Source: REEB481 sp964586595 (lineage in GTDB: Bacteria; Bacteroidota; Bacteroidia; NS11-12g; UBA955). From it: 24,011 nt of DNA. The first letter of the stretch is position 1, and every line of letters starts with the position of its first letter. The notes beneath the pieces are model-generated. The model was given only the letters and a program-made list of their open reading frames with translations. It was not told the origin of the DNA and made no database searches. Position numbers and translations under genes: made by a program. Of this stretch, positions 6,153 to 14,427 are shown piece by piece. The stretch covers positions 1 through 24,011 of the forward strand of contig CAZPHB010000027.1 of NCBI GenBank assembly GCA_964586595.1. The letters are read 5' to 3'.

Positions 6153-6173
6153 GATTCCTGCAAATTTCTGTGT

Positions 6174-8294
6174 TCAGAGGTTTACGCCCAACTCGGAAAT
6201 TACGTGGTCGGCGTTGCTCACATATTTCATCACGTACAGCACATAGCGGATGTCCACACCAATGCTGCGGCTGTATTCCGGATTCCACGCGAAGTCGTTC
6301 AGCGTGGCGGTCCAGGCGCGGTCGAAGTTTACGCCGATGAGCCTGCCGTCGGCGTCCAGCACCGGACTTCCGCTGTTGCCACCGGTGGTGTCCAGGTTGT
6401 ACAGGAAGGCCACCACCACTTTGCCGGTTTTCGGGTCCTTGAACATGGGCGGAACGTCTTTCACGCGGAGCTTGTCGGCCTGTTCGCGGCTGAGCGCGTA
6501 ATCGGGGACGGTATTGGCTTTTTCATACACACCGTCCAGGGTGGTATAGGGCGCGTTGTATTCGCCGTCGTTTGGACTGTAGCCCTTGATGTTGCCGTAG
6601 GTGAGGCGCAGGGTGGCGTTCGCGTCGGGCGTGAAGCCTTCCTGACGGTCGAATGCCTTAAGTTCGATGTATTTCGGCAGCAGGGAACGCAACAGGTTGT
6701 CGCGTTTTGCTTCGTCCATTTCTACCTGGATGAGCAGCGACAGGAGGGAAGCGGCCAGCTCGGTAAGTCCGTCTTTATAGGCCAGGAACTTTGCGGGATT
6801 GCTGCGCAAGAGTCCCATCATGGCGGCCGTATCCGACAGCTTGGTTTTCTTTTTCCAGGCGGCAAACCAGGTTTCTACATTGCCCATGCGGTCGATTTCC
6901 AAAGGACGCAGGTTTGAAGGAAGTGCCGCACAGCGCTTCAACAGCTCCAGCAAACAGAGTTCTTCGAACTCCGGGTCTTCGATGCGGTAGGCTTTAGCCG
7001 CTTCTTCCAGCAGTGATTTCTGGATTTCTGCCAGTTTGGATTTGTTGGCGGCATATTCTTGTTTGCCTCTGGCCAGCATCACCGCCAGGTAGTATTGTGG
7101 AACATCGTTCACCAAACGCTGCAACAGGAAGTTGCGGGGGAAGTCACCGATGCGTGCCTGATAGGTTTCGCGGATTTCCGGGAACAGCTTGTCGTATTTC
7201 ATCCATTCCGGGGCGGTTTGGGTGAGGGCTTCCAGACGGGCGTCGCCAAGCTGTTTGTCCTGCAGCACATTGGTGCGGCGCAGGCCCTGGATTTTGCCGC
7301 GGAAGTTCTTTTCGGTATTGCTCAGGCCCTGGATGTCGTCGTAAAAGTTGGCGTAGCGGGCTTTGTTGTTTTCGCCCAGCTGCTTCATGAGTTTGATCTG
7401 CCATCCGAACCAGTCGCTTACGGCCGGCAGCTGACATTCCTGCTGGTAGCGCAGAAACTCATAGGGCTGATGGCGGAAGGTACGACCGGGATAGCCCATG
7501 ATGAACACAAAATCGCCTTCACGGGTTCCGTTCGGGTTGATTTGCAGGTGTTTGGCAGGTTTAAAAGGAACATTGTTTGGACTGTAGGGCGCGGGTTTTC
7601 CGTCCGGGCCTACGTAGGCGCGCACGATGCTGAAGTCGGCGTTGTGGCGTGGCCATACCCAGTTGTCGGTTTCGTCGCCGAACTGTCCGATGTTCACGGG
7701 TGGCACATATACCAAACGCGTGTCCTGCAGGGTCATGTAGCGGAAAAGGGTATAGCTGCGGCCGGTAAACATCTCGGAGATTTCGATGCTCAGCTCGGGA
7801 TTTTTTTTCTTGTCGGCTTCCACAATGCGTTTGATGTTGTTGCCGATGGTCTGGCTGCGCAGCGCGGGATCCATGTCGGCGTTGACGCCTTCCAGCACTT
7901 GTTCGCTCACATCCTGATAGCTCATGGTGATGCGGCAGGGGATGTTCACGGCGATTTCCTCGGTGCGGTTTTTCGCGGTGAATCCCTGCTCGATGTAGTT
8001 GATGTTCACGCGGCTCACGGCGCCTTCCACGCAGTGGTGGTTGGTAATCACCAGGCCTTCCTCGGAAACAAAAGATCCGGTACAGCCGCCCAGGCGCACC
8101 AGTGCGTTGGTGAGGCTTACGCCGTTGGGGTTGAAGATGGCTTCCTTGGGAATGCGCAGTCCGGCTTTGGCCAGGTCAACCCCTTGAAGGGCGCTGAGCG
8201 GGAACATGCCCTCATCGGTTTTAAAGGAAAGGGTAATCGCGCCACAGGCAGCCAATGCTGCGCAGGTGAACAGGGTACGAAATGCTTGCCGCAT
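6174..8294 (-). CDS. S46-family dipeptidyl-peptidase, predicted DPP11-like (Asp/Glu at P1)
   Basis: A 706-residue secreted serine exopeptidase that removes dipeptides from peptide N-termini in the periplasm. A signal peptide covers about residues 1-23. The chymotrypsin-fold triad is visible: His86/His87 in ITNHHCVEG, Asp220 in DNWVWPRHNADFS, and Ser641 in TTGGNSGSPVLDADG. The long helical domain lies between. Arg659, 18 residues after the catalytic Ser in GVNFDRAW, falls at the position that is Arg673 in Porphyromonas gingivalis DPP11 (acidic P1) and Gly in DPP7 (hydrophobic P1), so DPP11-type specificity is inferred. The length is normal for S46. It lies 47 bp after the small membrane protein gene and 21 bp before scoB. 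A TAAATTCG box ends four bases before the ATG, so it may also have its own promoter. Confidence 0.95.
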   Translation of the reverse strand: MRQAFRTLFTCAALAACGAITLSFKTDEGMFPLSALQGVDLAKAGLRIPKEAIFNPNGVSLTNALVRLGGCTGSFVSEEGLVITNHHCVEGAVSRVNINYIEQGFTAKNRTEEIAVNIPCRITMSYQDVSEQVLEGVNADMDPALRSQTIGNNIKRIVEADKKKNPELSIEISEMFTGRSYTLFRYMTLQDTRLVYVPPVNIGQFGDETDNWVWPRHNADFSIVRAYVGPDGKPAPYSPNNVPFKPAKHLQINPNGTREGDFVFIMGYPGRTFRHQPYEFLRYQQECQLPAVSDWFGWQIKLMKQLGENNKARYANFYDDIQGLSNTEKNFRGKIQGLRRTNVLQDKQLGDARLEALTQTAPEWMKYDKLFPEIRETYQARIGDFPRNFLLQRLVNDVPQYYLAVMLARGKQEYAANKSKLAEIQKSLLEEAAKAYRIEDPEFEELCLLELLKRCAALPSNLRPLEIDRMGNVETWFAAWKKKTKLSDTAAMMGLLRSNPAKFLAYKDGLTELAASLLSLLIQVEMDEAKRDNLLRSLLPKYIELKAFDRQEGFTPDANATLRLTYGNIKGYSPNDGEYNAPYTTLDGVYEKANTVPDYALSREQADKLRVKDVPPMFKDPKTGKVVVAFLYNLDTTGGNSGSPVLDADGRLIGVNFDRAWTATLNDFAWNPEYSRSIGVDIRYVLYVMKYVSNADHVISELGVNL

Positions 8295-8341
8295 GGGGCG
8301 AATTTAGTTTTGAAACAGGAAACTCTTCCGCCGCAGAGGCG

Positions 8342-8566
8342 TCAATCTTCTTTTTCGTATTCCCGTTTCAGGGCCAGATAGCCGAAGGCGAGCAGTCCGC
8401 CGGTTATGATCGGCGCAAGGATGAAGGTGTAAATGACGGCGGGAATCAGGTCTTCTCCGGCCCCTGAACGAAACTTGGGCAGCGCCTGTTCCGCCACCAG
8501 ATACCATCCGGCCAGCAGTCCCAGCGCCATCCAGAGGATGCCGGCATACGCGCGTACATGGTTCAT
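8342..8566 (-). CDS. Small two-helix membrane protein, MFS partner (DUF6814-like)
   Basis: A 74-residue protein with two transmembrane segments (about residues 6-26 and 42-65) and a charged C-terminus REYEKED. Its start is fused to the stop of the MFS gene as TGATG, sharing one base, which indicates strict translational coupling. From memory, a small membrane protein of this size and layout (named DUF6814) follows MHS-type MFS genes in other Bacteroidota; that link is not verified here. It may be an accessory subunit of the transporter. A longer upstream frame in this register lies entirely inside the MFS gene and is a shadow. Confidence 0.72.
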   Translation of the reverse strand: MNHVRAYAGILWMALGLLAGWYLVAEQALPKFRSGAGEDLIPAVIYTFILAPIITGGLLAFGYLALKREYEKED

Positions 8567-10062
8567 CAGCGGATTGCTGCGCTTGCCGCTTCGCGGATGT
8601 ACAGCAGCCCGATGAGCAGGCTTACGCCCGCCACGATGATGGGATACCACAAGCCTTCCAGGTATGGTTCTTTGTAGGGCAACACACCTGCTTGTTGCTG
8701 TGCCAGTTGGTTGGCGCTGATGGCTTTGCTGCTCAGGAAAGTAGCTATGGCCGGCAGCAATCCCCCGAAGATGCCGTTGCCGATGTGGTAGGGCACCGAC
8801 ATAGAGGTGTAGCGTATGTGCACCGGAAAGAGTTCTACCAGAAAGGCGGCAATTGGGCCGTAAACCATTGTGACCAGAAACACCTGCAGAAACACCAGCA
8901 AACTGAGTTTCCATTTCAGGCTGTTGCCGGGTTTCAGGTTGGTGTTGTTTGGGGTTGAATTCTTATTTTTTTGGGTGAAGCTCAGCGTGCTTCCGTCGGC
9001 GTAATGTTGACTGAATTTATAAGTGCTGTCGGGCTTGTTGAAGGTGGAATCGGTGTTCAGCAGCTGTACGCCTTGCAGCGTGCCGGCTTCATGCATTTGG
9101 CGGAAGATGGGACGGTATGCGACGACGGCCAGCAGCATGCCGCAGAGCATGATCCACTTTCTGCCGATGCGGTCAGACAGGTAGCCAAAGATGATGAAAA
9201 AGGGCGTGGATGCGAGCAGGGCCCACATGACCAGGGTGCCGGCATCTGTAAGGCCTATGTGCAGGGTGTTTTGGAGGAAGCCCAGCGCATAGAACTGTCC
9301 GGTGTACCAAACCACACCTTGTCCCATAGCGGCGCCGAACAAAGCCAGCAGTACATATTTCAGGTGGGTTTTCTTGCCCAGGCTGTCGCGCAGCGGCGAT
9401 TTGGAAGTTGTTCCCTCGGCCTTGGCGGCCGCGAAGACCGGTGATTCCTGCATGCGTCTTCTGATGATGGCGGAGGCGAGAACGAGCAATGCAGAGATCC
9501 AAAAGGGAATCCGCCAGCCGTAGTTTTGAAAGGCGTCGGCGCTCATGCTGCCTTTAACGCTGATGATTACCAGCAGGGAAAGGAGCAGACCTGCCGTGGC
9601 GGTAGTTTGGATCCATGAGGTCCAAAAACCGCGCCGGTGTTCCGGGGCGTGTTCGGCCACATAGGTTGCGGCGCCGCCGTATTCTCCGCCCAGGGCAAGT
9701 CCTTGAAGCAGCCGCAGCAGCAATACCATCAGCGGTGCGGCCAGGCCGATGCTTTGGTAAGATGGAACGCAACCAATCAGAAAGGTGGCGCTGCCCATAA
9801 GCAGCAGGGTGGCCATGAAGGTGTATTTGCGTCCGATGAGGTCGCCCAGCCGGCCAAAAAACAAGGCGCCAAAAGGGCGAACCACAAAACCCGCGGCAAA
9901 GGTGGCCAGGGTGGACAAAAGCCCGAGCGTTGGATTGCCGGCCGGGAAGAACTTGGTGGCAATGACGGCGGCCAGGCTTCCGAAGATGTAAAAATCATAC
10001 CACTCAATCAGGGTGCCCAGGGAAGAAGCAGTGATGATGAAGCGTAAAGAAGGTTTTTGCAT
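8566..10062 (-). CDS. MFS transporter, metabolite:H+ symporter (MHS) type
   Basis: A 498-residue 12-helix inner-membrane transporter. MHS hallmarks are SSLGTLIEWYDFYIFGSL in helix 1, the loop GRLGDLIGRK (residues 70-79), the LRLLQGLALGGEYGGAATYV segment (116-135), and a second-half GYLSDRIGRK (293-302). Relatives carry organic acids, shikimate, proline or betaine with protons; the substrate is not predictable. A hydrophilic insert of about 70 residues (316-385, rich in Asn, Thr, Ser and Lys) lies between helices 9 and 10, on the predicted periplasmic side, and is much longer than in the usual family members. It starts 37 bp after the upstream lipoprotein gene and is fused by TGATG to the small membrane protein gene downstream. 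Confidence 0.92.
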   Translation of the reverse strand: MQKPSLRFIITASSLGTLIEWYDFYIFGSLAAVIATKFFPAGNPTLGLLSTLATFAAGFVVRPFGALFFGRLGDLIGRKYTFMATLLLMGSATFLIGCVPSYQSIGLAAPLMVLLLRLLQGLALGGEYGGAATYVAEHAPEHRRGFWTSWIQTTATAGLLLSLLVIISVKGSMSADAFQNYGWRIPFWISALLVLASAIIRRRMQESPVFAAAKAEGTTSKSPLRDSLGKKTHLKYVLLALFGAAMGQGVVWYTGQFYALGFLQNTLHIGLTDAGTLVMWALLASTPFFIIFGYLSDRIGRKWIMLCGMLLAVVAYRPIFRQMHEAGTLQGVQLLNTDSTFNKPDSTYKFSQHYADGSTLSFTQKNKNSTPNNTNLKPGNSLKWKLSLLVFLQVFLVTMVYGPIAAFLVELFPVHIRYTSMSVPYHIGNGIFGGLLPAIATFLSSKAISANQLAQQQAGVLPYKEPYLEGLWYPIIVAGVSLLIGLLYIREAASAAIR

Positions 10063-10099
10063 GGAAGAAAGAAGTGTGGAAGCCGGAATGATGGAAGGG

Positions 10100-10615
10100 T
10101 CAATTCACTTTAATCGTGACTGAATCGGCAAACATTTCCTGATTCACGGTGGTGCCGCGGAAAATCAGGCGGCTTTCTTCAGGCCACGCAACCAGTGCGC
10201 TGTCGGCATATACGATCAGGCGTTCGGGGTAGTTGCCGCTCATGTTGTAGTAGGAATTGACGATGCTCAGTCCTTTTACAGGCAGCTTCAGCAAATTGGT
10301 ATAAGCGGGGATGTTCACCCCGGATGCATTGAGCGGCTTGTTCAGCTGTAAGACGAAGCGAGCGGTGTCAAAAGGATTCGAAAAGTTGAAACTGGCCACT
10401 TTGGTATAGCAGACGGCCGGTTTTTTGTCGGCCTCTTCCTCGCGGCGGTTCACACCTACAGGAAGGGTGAAGCTCACGTAGCTTCCGTTGGGCGTGCGTA
10501 TTTCTTCTGCCAGGATGTTGATGCCTGTGTAAATGATTTTGGTGGCGGGCGGATCTACGCAACATCCGCTGAGCGTGGCAAGGAGGCCACTGGTGAGGAG
10601 CAATCGTATGTTCAT
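10100..10615 (-). CDS. Lipoprotein of unknown function, coupled to mlaFE
   Basis: A 171-residue protein with a classic lipoprotein signal (MNIRLLLTSGLLATLSG-Cys18, followed by a second Cys). The rest is predicted mainly beta strands (for example SYVSFTLPVGV, TARFVLQLNKPL, ESRLIFRGTTV), with no motif I recognise. Its ATG overlaps the stop of the mlaF-type gene by four bases (ATGA), so it is translated from the same message. That position could mean a role at the outer or inner membrane linked to the lipid transporter, but nothing in its sequence proves this; it is not an MCE (MlaD) protein and not an obvious MlaA. Confidence 0.75.
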   Translation of the reverse strand: MNIRLLLTSGLLATLSGCCVDPPATKIIYTGINILAEEIRTPNGSYVSFTLPVGVNRREEEADKKPAVCYTKVASFNFSNPFDTARFVLQLNKPLNASGVNIPAYTNLLKLPVKGLSIVNSYYNMSGNYPERLIVYADSALVAWPEESRLIFRGTTVNQEMFADSVTIKVN

Positions 10616-11349
10616 GAGATGAAGCTTGCCTGGATGAAACGGTCGAGTTCGGGCTTTTCGCGCCTGGCGGCGGGAATATCTTCTTTGGGGCCTTCCCAGA
10701 ATACGCGACCCTGGTGCATGAAAACGATGTTTTCGCCTATATCATACACCGTTTTCATGTCGTGGCTGTTGATGATGGTGGTGATGTTGAACTCGTGGGT
10801 GATGTCGTGCAACAAATCGTCTATCACGCGGGAAGTGAGCGGGTCGAGTCCGCTGTTGGGTTCGTCGCAGAACAGGTAGTTGATGGGCAGGGCAATGGCG
10901 CGGGCAATGCCCACCCGCTTTTTCATGCCACCGCTCAGTTCAGAAGGGAACTTCTTGTTTACGTTTTCCAGGTTTACCCTTTTCAGGCAGAAGTTCACCC
11001 GGTCCAGGCGCTCTTCCTTACTCATGGTAGAGAACATCTTCAGCGGGAAACCCACATTGTCTTCCACAGAAAGAGAATCGAACAGCGCGGTTCCCTGAAA
11101 CAGCATGCCGATTTCCCGGCGGATGCTGCGCACCTCTTCATAGCTGAGGGTCACAAAGTCGCGGTTGTCGTATAGGATTTCTCCGGAGTCGGGTTTGAAC
11201 AGGCCCACCATGCATTTCAGCATCACGCTTTTTCCGCCGCCGCTGGCGCCAATCACCAGATTGGTTTTGCCTTTATGAAATACGGCATTGATGTCGAACA
11301 ATACCTGTCTGCCGTTAAAGCTTTTGTTTACGTTTACCAGTTCTATCAT
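10612..11349 (-). CDS. mlaF: ABC transporter ATPase, MlaF-type
   Basis: A 245-residue ABC ATPase. Walker A is GASGGGKS (residues 34-41), the Q-loop Gln is residue 85 in MLFQGTALFDSLSV, the signature is LSGGMKKR (138-145), Walker B is YLFCDEP (158-164) with DEPNSGLDP, and the H-loop His is residue 196. The GTALFDSLSVEDNV segment and KKRVGIARAIA are typical of the MlaF/Mkl subfamily, which powers phospholipid movement between the membranes with MlaE and MCE proteins. It overlaps mlaE upstream and the lipoprotein gene downstream, each by ATGA. No MCE-domain gene is present within this run. Confidence 0.94.
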   Translation of the reverse strand: MIELVNVNKSFNGRQVLFDINAVFHKGKTNLVIGASGGGKSVMLKCMVGLFKPDSGEILYDNRDFVTLSYEEVRSIRREIGMLFQGTALFDSLSVEDNVGFPLKMFSTMSKEERLDRVNFCLKRVNLENVNKKFPSELSGGMKKRVGIARAIALPINYLFCDEPNSGLDPLTSRVIDDLLHDITHEFNITTIINSHDMKTVYDIGENIVFMHQGRVFWEGPKEDIPAARREKPELDRFIQASFIS

Positions 11350-12083
11350 AACAGCACTTTCGCGATTAGGAAGTCGAACACCAGAATCATCACGCAGCTG
11401 CGCACCACTGCACGGGTAGAGGCTTCTCCAACTTCTAGTGCGCCGCCGCTGGTATAATAACCTTCAAAGCTTGAGATGCTGGTAATGAGGAAGCTGAACA
11501 CGGTGGCCTTCACCAGACTGATGAACACGGTGTACCAATCGAAGGTGTCGCGGGCGCCGATGATGAACTGTTCCGGGGTGAGGATGCCGCTGTATTTCCC
11601 GGCGATGAGTCCGCCGCCTATGCCCAGGAAGTTGGCAATAATGATCAGGCAGGGAATCATGATCAGGCCGGCAATGATTTTGGGCAGGGCGAGGTAACCT
11701 GCGGAGTTGATGCCCATTACTTCGAGCGCATCCACCTGTTCGCTTACCTTCATGGTTCCAATTTCTGAAGCAATGTGCGAGCCTACCTTTCCTGCCAGCA
11801 CCAAACAGGTAATGGTGGGCGCCAGTTCCAGCAGGGTGGAATCTGAAACCACCGTGCCAATAACACTTTTGGCGATGAAGCCGGAAACCAGCTGATACGC
11901 GGTTTGAACGGTGGTAACAGCGCCTACGAAAAACGAAATAATGGCCACGATGGGCAGGGAGCCAATGCCGATGGCGTTCATCTCGTCAAAGGTGCGCTGC
12001 ACATAAACCTTCAGCCGTTCCGGTTTGGAAAACATGTTGCGCATGAACAACACATACCGGCCCACGTCAAAAATCAACTTCAT
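11346..12083 (-). CDS. mlaE: ABC transporter permease, MlaE-type
   Basis: A 245-residue inner-membrane permease of the MlaE/YrbE family, partner of the ATPase just downstream. Family features include LPIVAIISFFVGAVTTVQTAYQ, the ELAPTITCLVLAGKVGSHIASEIGTMKVSEQVDALEVMGIN block (about residues 87-127, the coupling region with conserved Glu and Gly residues), and the C-terminal YYTSGGALEVGEASTRAVV segment. Length and five-to-six-helix layout are normal. It is the first gene of the minus-strand run ending at 5212 and is divergent from the SDR gene, with 40 bp between the two starts. A TATATTTA box lies upstream but matches the -7 consensus imperfectly. Confidence 0.94.
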   Translation of the reverse strand: MKLIFDVGRYVLFMRNMFSKPERLKVYVQRTFDEMNAIGIGSLPIVAIISFFVGAVTTVQTAYQLVSGFIAKSVIGTVVSDSTLLELAPTITCLVLAGKVGSHIASEIGTMKVSEQVDALEVMGINSAGYLALPKIIAGLIMIPCLIIIANFLGIGGGLIAGKYSGILTPEQFIIGARDTFDWYTVFISLVKATVFSFLITSISSFEGYYTSGGALEVGEASTRAVVRSCVMILVFDFLIAKVLL

Positions 12084-12088
12084 TCAGG

Positions 12089-12118
12089 TTGTAAATATAA
12101 AGTCACCCTGCAATTTTG
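12089..12118 (+). promoter_or_regulatory. Candidate promoter of the SDR gene
   Basis: TTG at 12089-12091 and CAATTTTG at 12111-12118 (one mismatch to TAnnTTTG) are separated by exactly 19 bp. The -7-like box ends five bases before the ATG at 12124, so transcription would start at or next to the start codon. Confidence 0.4.
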
Positions 12119-12123
12119 CGGAC

Positions 12124-12825
12124 ATGTATCAGGTATTGATCACCGGAGCCACACGTGGCATCGGTCGGGCCATTGCGCTGGAATTTGCGTCACGGGGATG
12201 TAACATCGCATTTTGCGCCCGTGATGCCGCCGCAGTAGCTGCCTTTGAACTGCTGCTTCGTCACGATTATGGCGTGGAAGCGCATGGCTTCGCGGTAGAT
12301 TTGAGCAGCAAGAAAGAAGTGCAGTCTTTTGCAGTCGTGGCCTTGGAACGTTTGGGCAGGCTGGATATTCTGGTCAACAATGCCGGCGTATTCCTGCCCG
12401 GTTCTGTTGGGGAAGAAGCAGATGGCGTTTTTGAACAGCTGATGGCGGTGAACCTGGCCGCACCGTATCATTTGACCCGCGTGGCGCTGCCCGAATTGCG
12501 AAAATCGCCACGGGCTCATGTGTTCAACATCTGCAGTACGGCAAGTATTATGGCTTATCCCAATGGAGGCAGTTATTGTATTTCGAAGTTTGGCCTGTTG
12601 GGCATGAATAAGGTTTTGCGCGCCGAAACCCAAGGCTCGAATATTAGGGTGACAGCGGTTTTGCCAGGTGCCACGCTTACCGACAGCTGGGCGGGCAGCG
12701 ATTTGCCGCCGGAGCGATTCATTCAGCCCGTAGCCGTGGCCAAAGCTATTGCGGCCTGTTGGGATGTGAATGAATCTTCTGTGGTCGAAGAGTTGTTGGT
12801 TCGACCACTGCAGGGCGACATCTGA
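12124..12825 (+). CDS. Short-chain dehydrogenase/reductase (SDR)
   Basis: A 233-residue classical SDR with a Rossmann fold that binds NAD(P). The cofactor motif TGATRGIG is at residues 7-14, NNAG at 85-88, and the catalytic residues are Ser138 (in ICSTAS), Tyr151 and Lys155 (YCISK). Arg after the first strand (FCARDAAA) would favour NADPH. The C-terminal substrate region is short and not diagnostic; 3-oxoacyl-ACP reductase-like or sepiapterin-type roles are both possible. An upstream in-frame start at 12025 was rejected because it would run through the mlaE coding region. It stands alone on the plus strand, divergent from mlaE. Confidence 0.92.
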   Translation: MYQVLITGATRGIGRAIALEFASRGCNIAFCARDAAAVAAFELLLRHDYGVEAHGFAVDLSSKKEVQSFAVVALERLGRLDILVNNAGVFLPGSVGEEADGVFEQLMAVNLAAPYHLTRVALPELRKSPRAHVFNICSTASIMAYPNGGSYCISKFGLLGMNKVLRAETQGSNIRVTAVLPGATLTDSWAGSDLPPERFIQPVAVAKAIAACWDVNESSVVEELLVRPLQGDI

Positions 12826-12929
12826 ATATTGAAGCGCCTATCGTGCCCATAAAATTCAACAGGCCATTTATCAAGAATACAAACGGCTGGATGATTTTTT
12901 AGTATAATTGTGGCAATAATCCAGAAAGA

Positions 12930-14213
12930 ATGAAACGTATTGTACTCGTGCTGGCTATGGCTGCCCTTGCTGGCAATGCCGTAGCACAATCACTCCGCGA
13001 CGACAGGTCATATCCTGCCGGACCGGTAGTTGAAAAGAACCTGTTTAAAAAGAGTTACTCACTGAGGGACTCGAAGTCTGATTGGTTTGACCCTGCTGTG
13101 AGCATTGATCAGCTCAACTCTCAAACCACGTTCTTCCGTTCCACCATGTTCCCTGATTCAAACATCCTGACCCAGTATTCCAACGGATTGGGTGAAGTAG
13201 GATGGCATTCTGTAGGCATGTTGCTGGATCCCCGCAGCGTGATTTATGAAAGTTCACCGTTCAAAATGAGCCGTTGGAATACCTACACGGTAGATTCCAT
13301 CGCGTTCCTGTACATGTATAGCCGCTGGAACCCAAATCCTGCCATCGTTGATTCTATCCGCGTAACTACCTTCACCGGTGCTGACGTGCTTACCTACACC
13401 AACCTTGGCCTGGGTACCGTTAACTACAACCGCCCTGAAAACCGCGCCAGCGGAACCACTGTTCAGAGCAAATTTGTAGAACTGAATGTGGAAGATACCA
13501 TCATGAGCCGCTGGGGCATCATTGAACTGCCCATCGGACGCACGGTATTGGGTTCCAACAACGGTGCCAACTGGTTCGGCGCCAGCTTCAGCTACATCCC
13601 CGGCGACAAGTCTTACAGCAAGACTGAGCCTTTCGATACCCTCGATTGCCGCAGCTTCCCTGATGTAATCCGTCGTTTCAACCAGTTTGAATTCCAGTTG
13701 GCTCAGGACGCAAGTGCTTATGCTGAAAGCCCAACCGGAACTACCGGCGGTGCACGCATCCTGAACAACGGCTTCATGGTAAACACCGGCATCCGCTACG
13801 CGCTGTACACCGGCAACCTGGCACCCATCAACAACAGCTACTACGGTGGCACCTGGACCAATACCCAGAACCAAAGCTTCACCTACGCGCCACGCGTGTT
13901 GTTCAAGCTTTCTACCAACAACTACTCCGTGAACGATCTGACTCAGAACGGCGTTTCTGTGGGCATGCCTTACCCGAACCCAGCCAGCAACGGCCAAGAC
14001 ATCGCTGTTGATTTCAAATTGACCGGCGCTGCTGATGTTACAGTAACCCTGCAAGACCTGAACGGTCGCGTGATGCAGCACATTGCCAAAGGCAAATTTG
14101 CCGCAGGTGAAAACACCGTTTCCTTCAAGCCTGCAGGCCTGAAAGCCGGAATGTACCTGGTAACCGTGAGCAACGGTACCGGCATCAGCACCGGTAAACT
14201 GGTGATTGAATAA
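12930..14213 (+). CDS. Secreted protein with T9SS type A sorting domain
   Basis: A 427-residue protein with a signal peptide (MKRIVLVLAMAALAGNAVAQ, cleavage after the AVA-Q region). Residues 20-340 are rich in Asn, Ser, Thr, Tyr and Trp, as in surface beta-sandwich proteins, with no known enzymatic motif. The C-terminal ~80 residues form the T9SS type A sorting domain: GMPYPNPASNGQDIAVDF, then TVTLQDLNGRVMQHI, and the end LKAGMYLVTVSNGTGISTGK followed by LVIE. This tail directs export through the type IX system and is usually cleaved when the protein is anchored or released. The gene is a single transcription unit with a strong terminator 32 bp after its stop. The function of the N-terminal part is unknown. 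Confidence 0.92.
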   Translation: MKRIVLVLAMAALAGNAVAQSLRDDRSYPAGPVVEKNLFKKSYSLRDSKSDWFDPAVSIDQLNSQTTFFRSTMFPDSNILTQYSNGLGEVGWHSVGMLLDPRSVIYESSPFKMSRWNTYTVDSIAFLYMYSRWNPNPAIVDSIRVTTFTGADVLTYTNLGLGTVNYNRPENRASGTTVQSKFVELNVEDTIMSRWGIIELPIGRTVLGSNNGANWFGASFSYIPGDKSYSKTEPFDTLDCRSFPDVIRRFNQFEFQLAQDASAYAESPTGTTGGARILNNGFMVNTGIRYALYTGNLAPINNSYYGGTWTNTQNQSFTYAPRVLFKLSTNNYSVNDLTQNGVSVGMPYPNPASNGQDIAVDFKLTGAADVTVTLQDLNGRVMQHIAKGKFAAGENTVSFKPAGLKAGMYLVTVSNGTGISTGKLVIE

Positions 14214-14245
14214 GCAATAAATCAATCCGAATAAGGATTGCCATC

Positions 14246-14281
14246 GAACGCCGCTCCGGAAACGGGCGGCGTTCTTTTTTT
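14246..14281 (+). terminator. Rho-independent terminator of the T9SS cargo gene
   Basis: Perfect 9-bp stem GAACGCCGC / GCGGCGTTC (14246-14254 and 14266-14274), an 11-nt loop, then a run of seven T. It begins 32 bp after the stop codon. Confidence 0.92.
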
Positions 14282-14427
14282 GTGCGCTGCAACCCTTGTT
14301 TCACAAGCAAAGGAACAGGTTGTTTGATGTATGATTTAGATGCAGATTTCTTGTCTGTACAGCAGTGCTTGTTCCGGACGGATTAAATGTGTGCAACCCT
14401 TTCGGGAAGTGGTTTGTTTTGGCTGAT

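Noticed and set aside
7059..8381. Long plus-strand open frame (about 440 codons) opposite the S46 gene
   Set aside because: It lies antisense to a full-length S46 peptidase with an intact triad; its composition is that of a high-GC shadow and it matches no family.
8569..8914. N-terminal extension of the small membrane protein to 190 residues
   Set aside because: The extension lies fully inside the MFS gene in another frame; the TGATG-coupled ATG at 8566 is a better start.
12826..12929. Promoter for the T9SS cargo gene at TATAATTG (12903-12910)
   Set aside because: One mismatch to the -7 consensus and no TTG or TTTG at 19-21 bp upstream; too weak to list.
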